Assembly: GCA_949825045.1 (NCBI GenBank)
Contig: OX463815.1
Location: forward strand, 28,387,356 to 28,451,355
Direction: 5' to 3'
Source of the DNA: Argyresthia goedartella
Lineage: Eukaryota; Arthropoda; Insecta; Lepidoptera; Argyresthiidae
DNA length: 64,000 bases
Numbering within the stretch: position 1 is the first letter of the stretch; each line of letters begins with the position of its first letter. The notes under the pieces are model-generated. The model was not told the DNA's origin. It searched no databases and saw nothing but the letters and a program-made list of their open reading frames with translations. This document shows positions 63,715 to 64,000 of this stretch, one piece after another. A program made the position numbers and the translations under genes.

Positions 63715-64000
63715 AAACCGTTAGTTGATAAACTAACGCGTTAGTTGATCAACTATCGACGGATAGTAAACCAGACCAGGGCTTAGAATTTACGTTTCTT
63801 TTGTTTTTACATGACAAACTAACGAGAAGACTATTCGCCCCCTCTAGTCTCCACCGAAGCTACCACAGTGTTTGCCCTGGTATTTCGTTTGCAAATCAAG
63901 TTTAATCGAGTTTACTTTAAAGGTTTTAAACGTTAGTTTATCAACTAACGCGACATATAGTAAGCAGTACGCTACAGTTTGCTATCTGTCGATAGTTGAC
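63715..64000. mobile_element. MITE-like inverted-repeat element, reaching the window end
   Basis: The left side has aaccgttagttgataaacta and gatcaactatcgac. The right side has gttagtttatcaactaacg and gtcgatagttgac, their inverted counterparts, with the order of sub-blocks partly swapped. The middle phrase 'ccaccgaagctaccacagtg' resembles the interior of the 60500-60753 MITE, so the two may be related. Confidence 0.55.

Overview
The window looks like a stretch of insect, most likely lepidopteran (moth or butterfly), nuclear DNA made almost wholly of transposable elements. The evidence is the combination of BEL/Pao LTR retrotransposons, CR1/Jockey-type and Loa-type LINEs, a tRNA-derived SINE, palindromic MITEs and a short dispersed repeat (22360-22437, 57095-57238) that I know, from memory only, as very common in moth genomes. 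I see no bacterial operon, rRNA, functional tRNA or CRISPR array. Only one open reading frame outside recognisable elements is convincing: an intronless minus-strand gene at about 23.0-24.15 kb encoding tandem helix-turn-helix repeats.

Layout. 1-1.3 kb: LINE endonuclease fragment (minus). 1.6-2.7 kb: dispersed and tandem repeats and a MITE. 2.7-3.3 kb: Jockey-like ORF1 (gag) remnant. 3.4-4.05 kb: a 24-bp tandem array and three hairpins. 4.4-6.05 kb: decayed LTR-element gag and protease (minus). 7.16 kb: a THAP-type first exon. 7.7-20.0 kb: BEL/Pao element A (minus), with a second BEL/Pao element B (14420-19708, minus, 5-bp target duplication ctacc) inserted in its right flanking repeat. 20.2-20.7 kb: pogo/Tigger-like transposase remnant. 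23.0-24.15 kb: HTH-repeat gene. 25.75-26.2 kb: LINE fragment.

26.9-43.9 kb is a Russian doll. A Loa-like LINE (D; DUF4780-type ORF1 at 26.9-28.2 kb, ORF2 at 40.2-43.87 kb) is split by a CR1-like LINE (K; 28.2-40.19 kb). K is split by BEL/Pao element C (29974-37456, plus, target duplication catcc). C's pol is split by a short antisense copy of K's own 3' end (32968-33485). 43.9-48.3 kb: an RT fragment (G) and a second Loa-like LINE (E, minus) interrupted by another LINE (F). 48.3-56.95 kb: an RTE-like remnant, a second K-family copy (H), a LINE with intact ORF1 and truncated ORF2 (I, minus), and a 5'-truncated LINE (J, plus). 57-64 kb: mostly non-coding, with the moth-type repeat, a CpG-rich E-box/E2F-like cluster at 59.25 kb, a MITE, a SINE, a strong hairpin and a second MITE cut by the window end.

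The main unusual observations are: element C, whose left end is an inverted copy of its own right (U5) end yet is flanked by a perfect 5-bp target duplication; element A, whose flanks carry two concentric direct repeats in the order L-seg...seg-L, so one side looks like a circular permutation of the other; a conserved in-frame amber codon between gag and pol in B and C; and the triple-HTH gene. All family names come from reading motifs by eye, with no database search.
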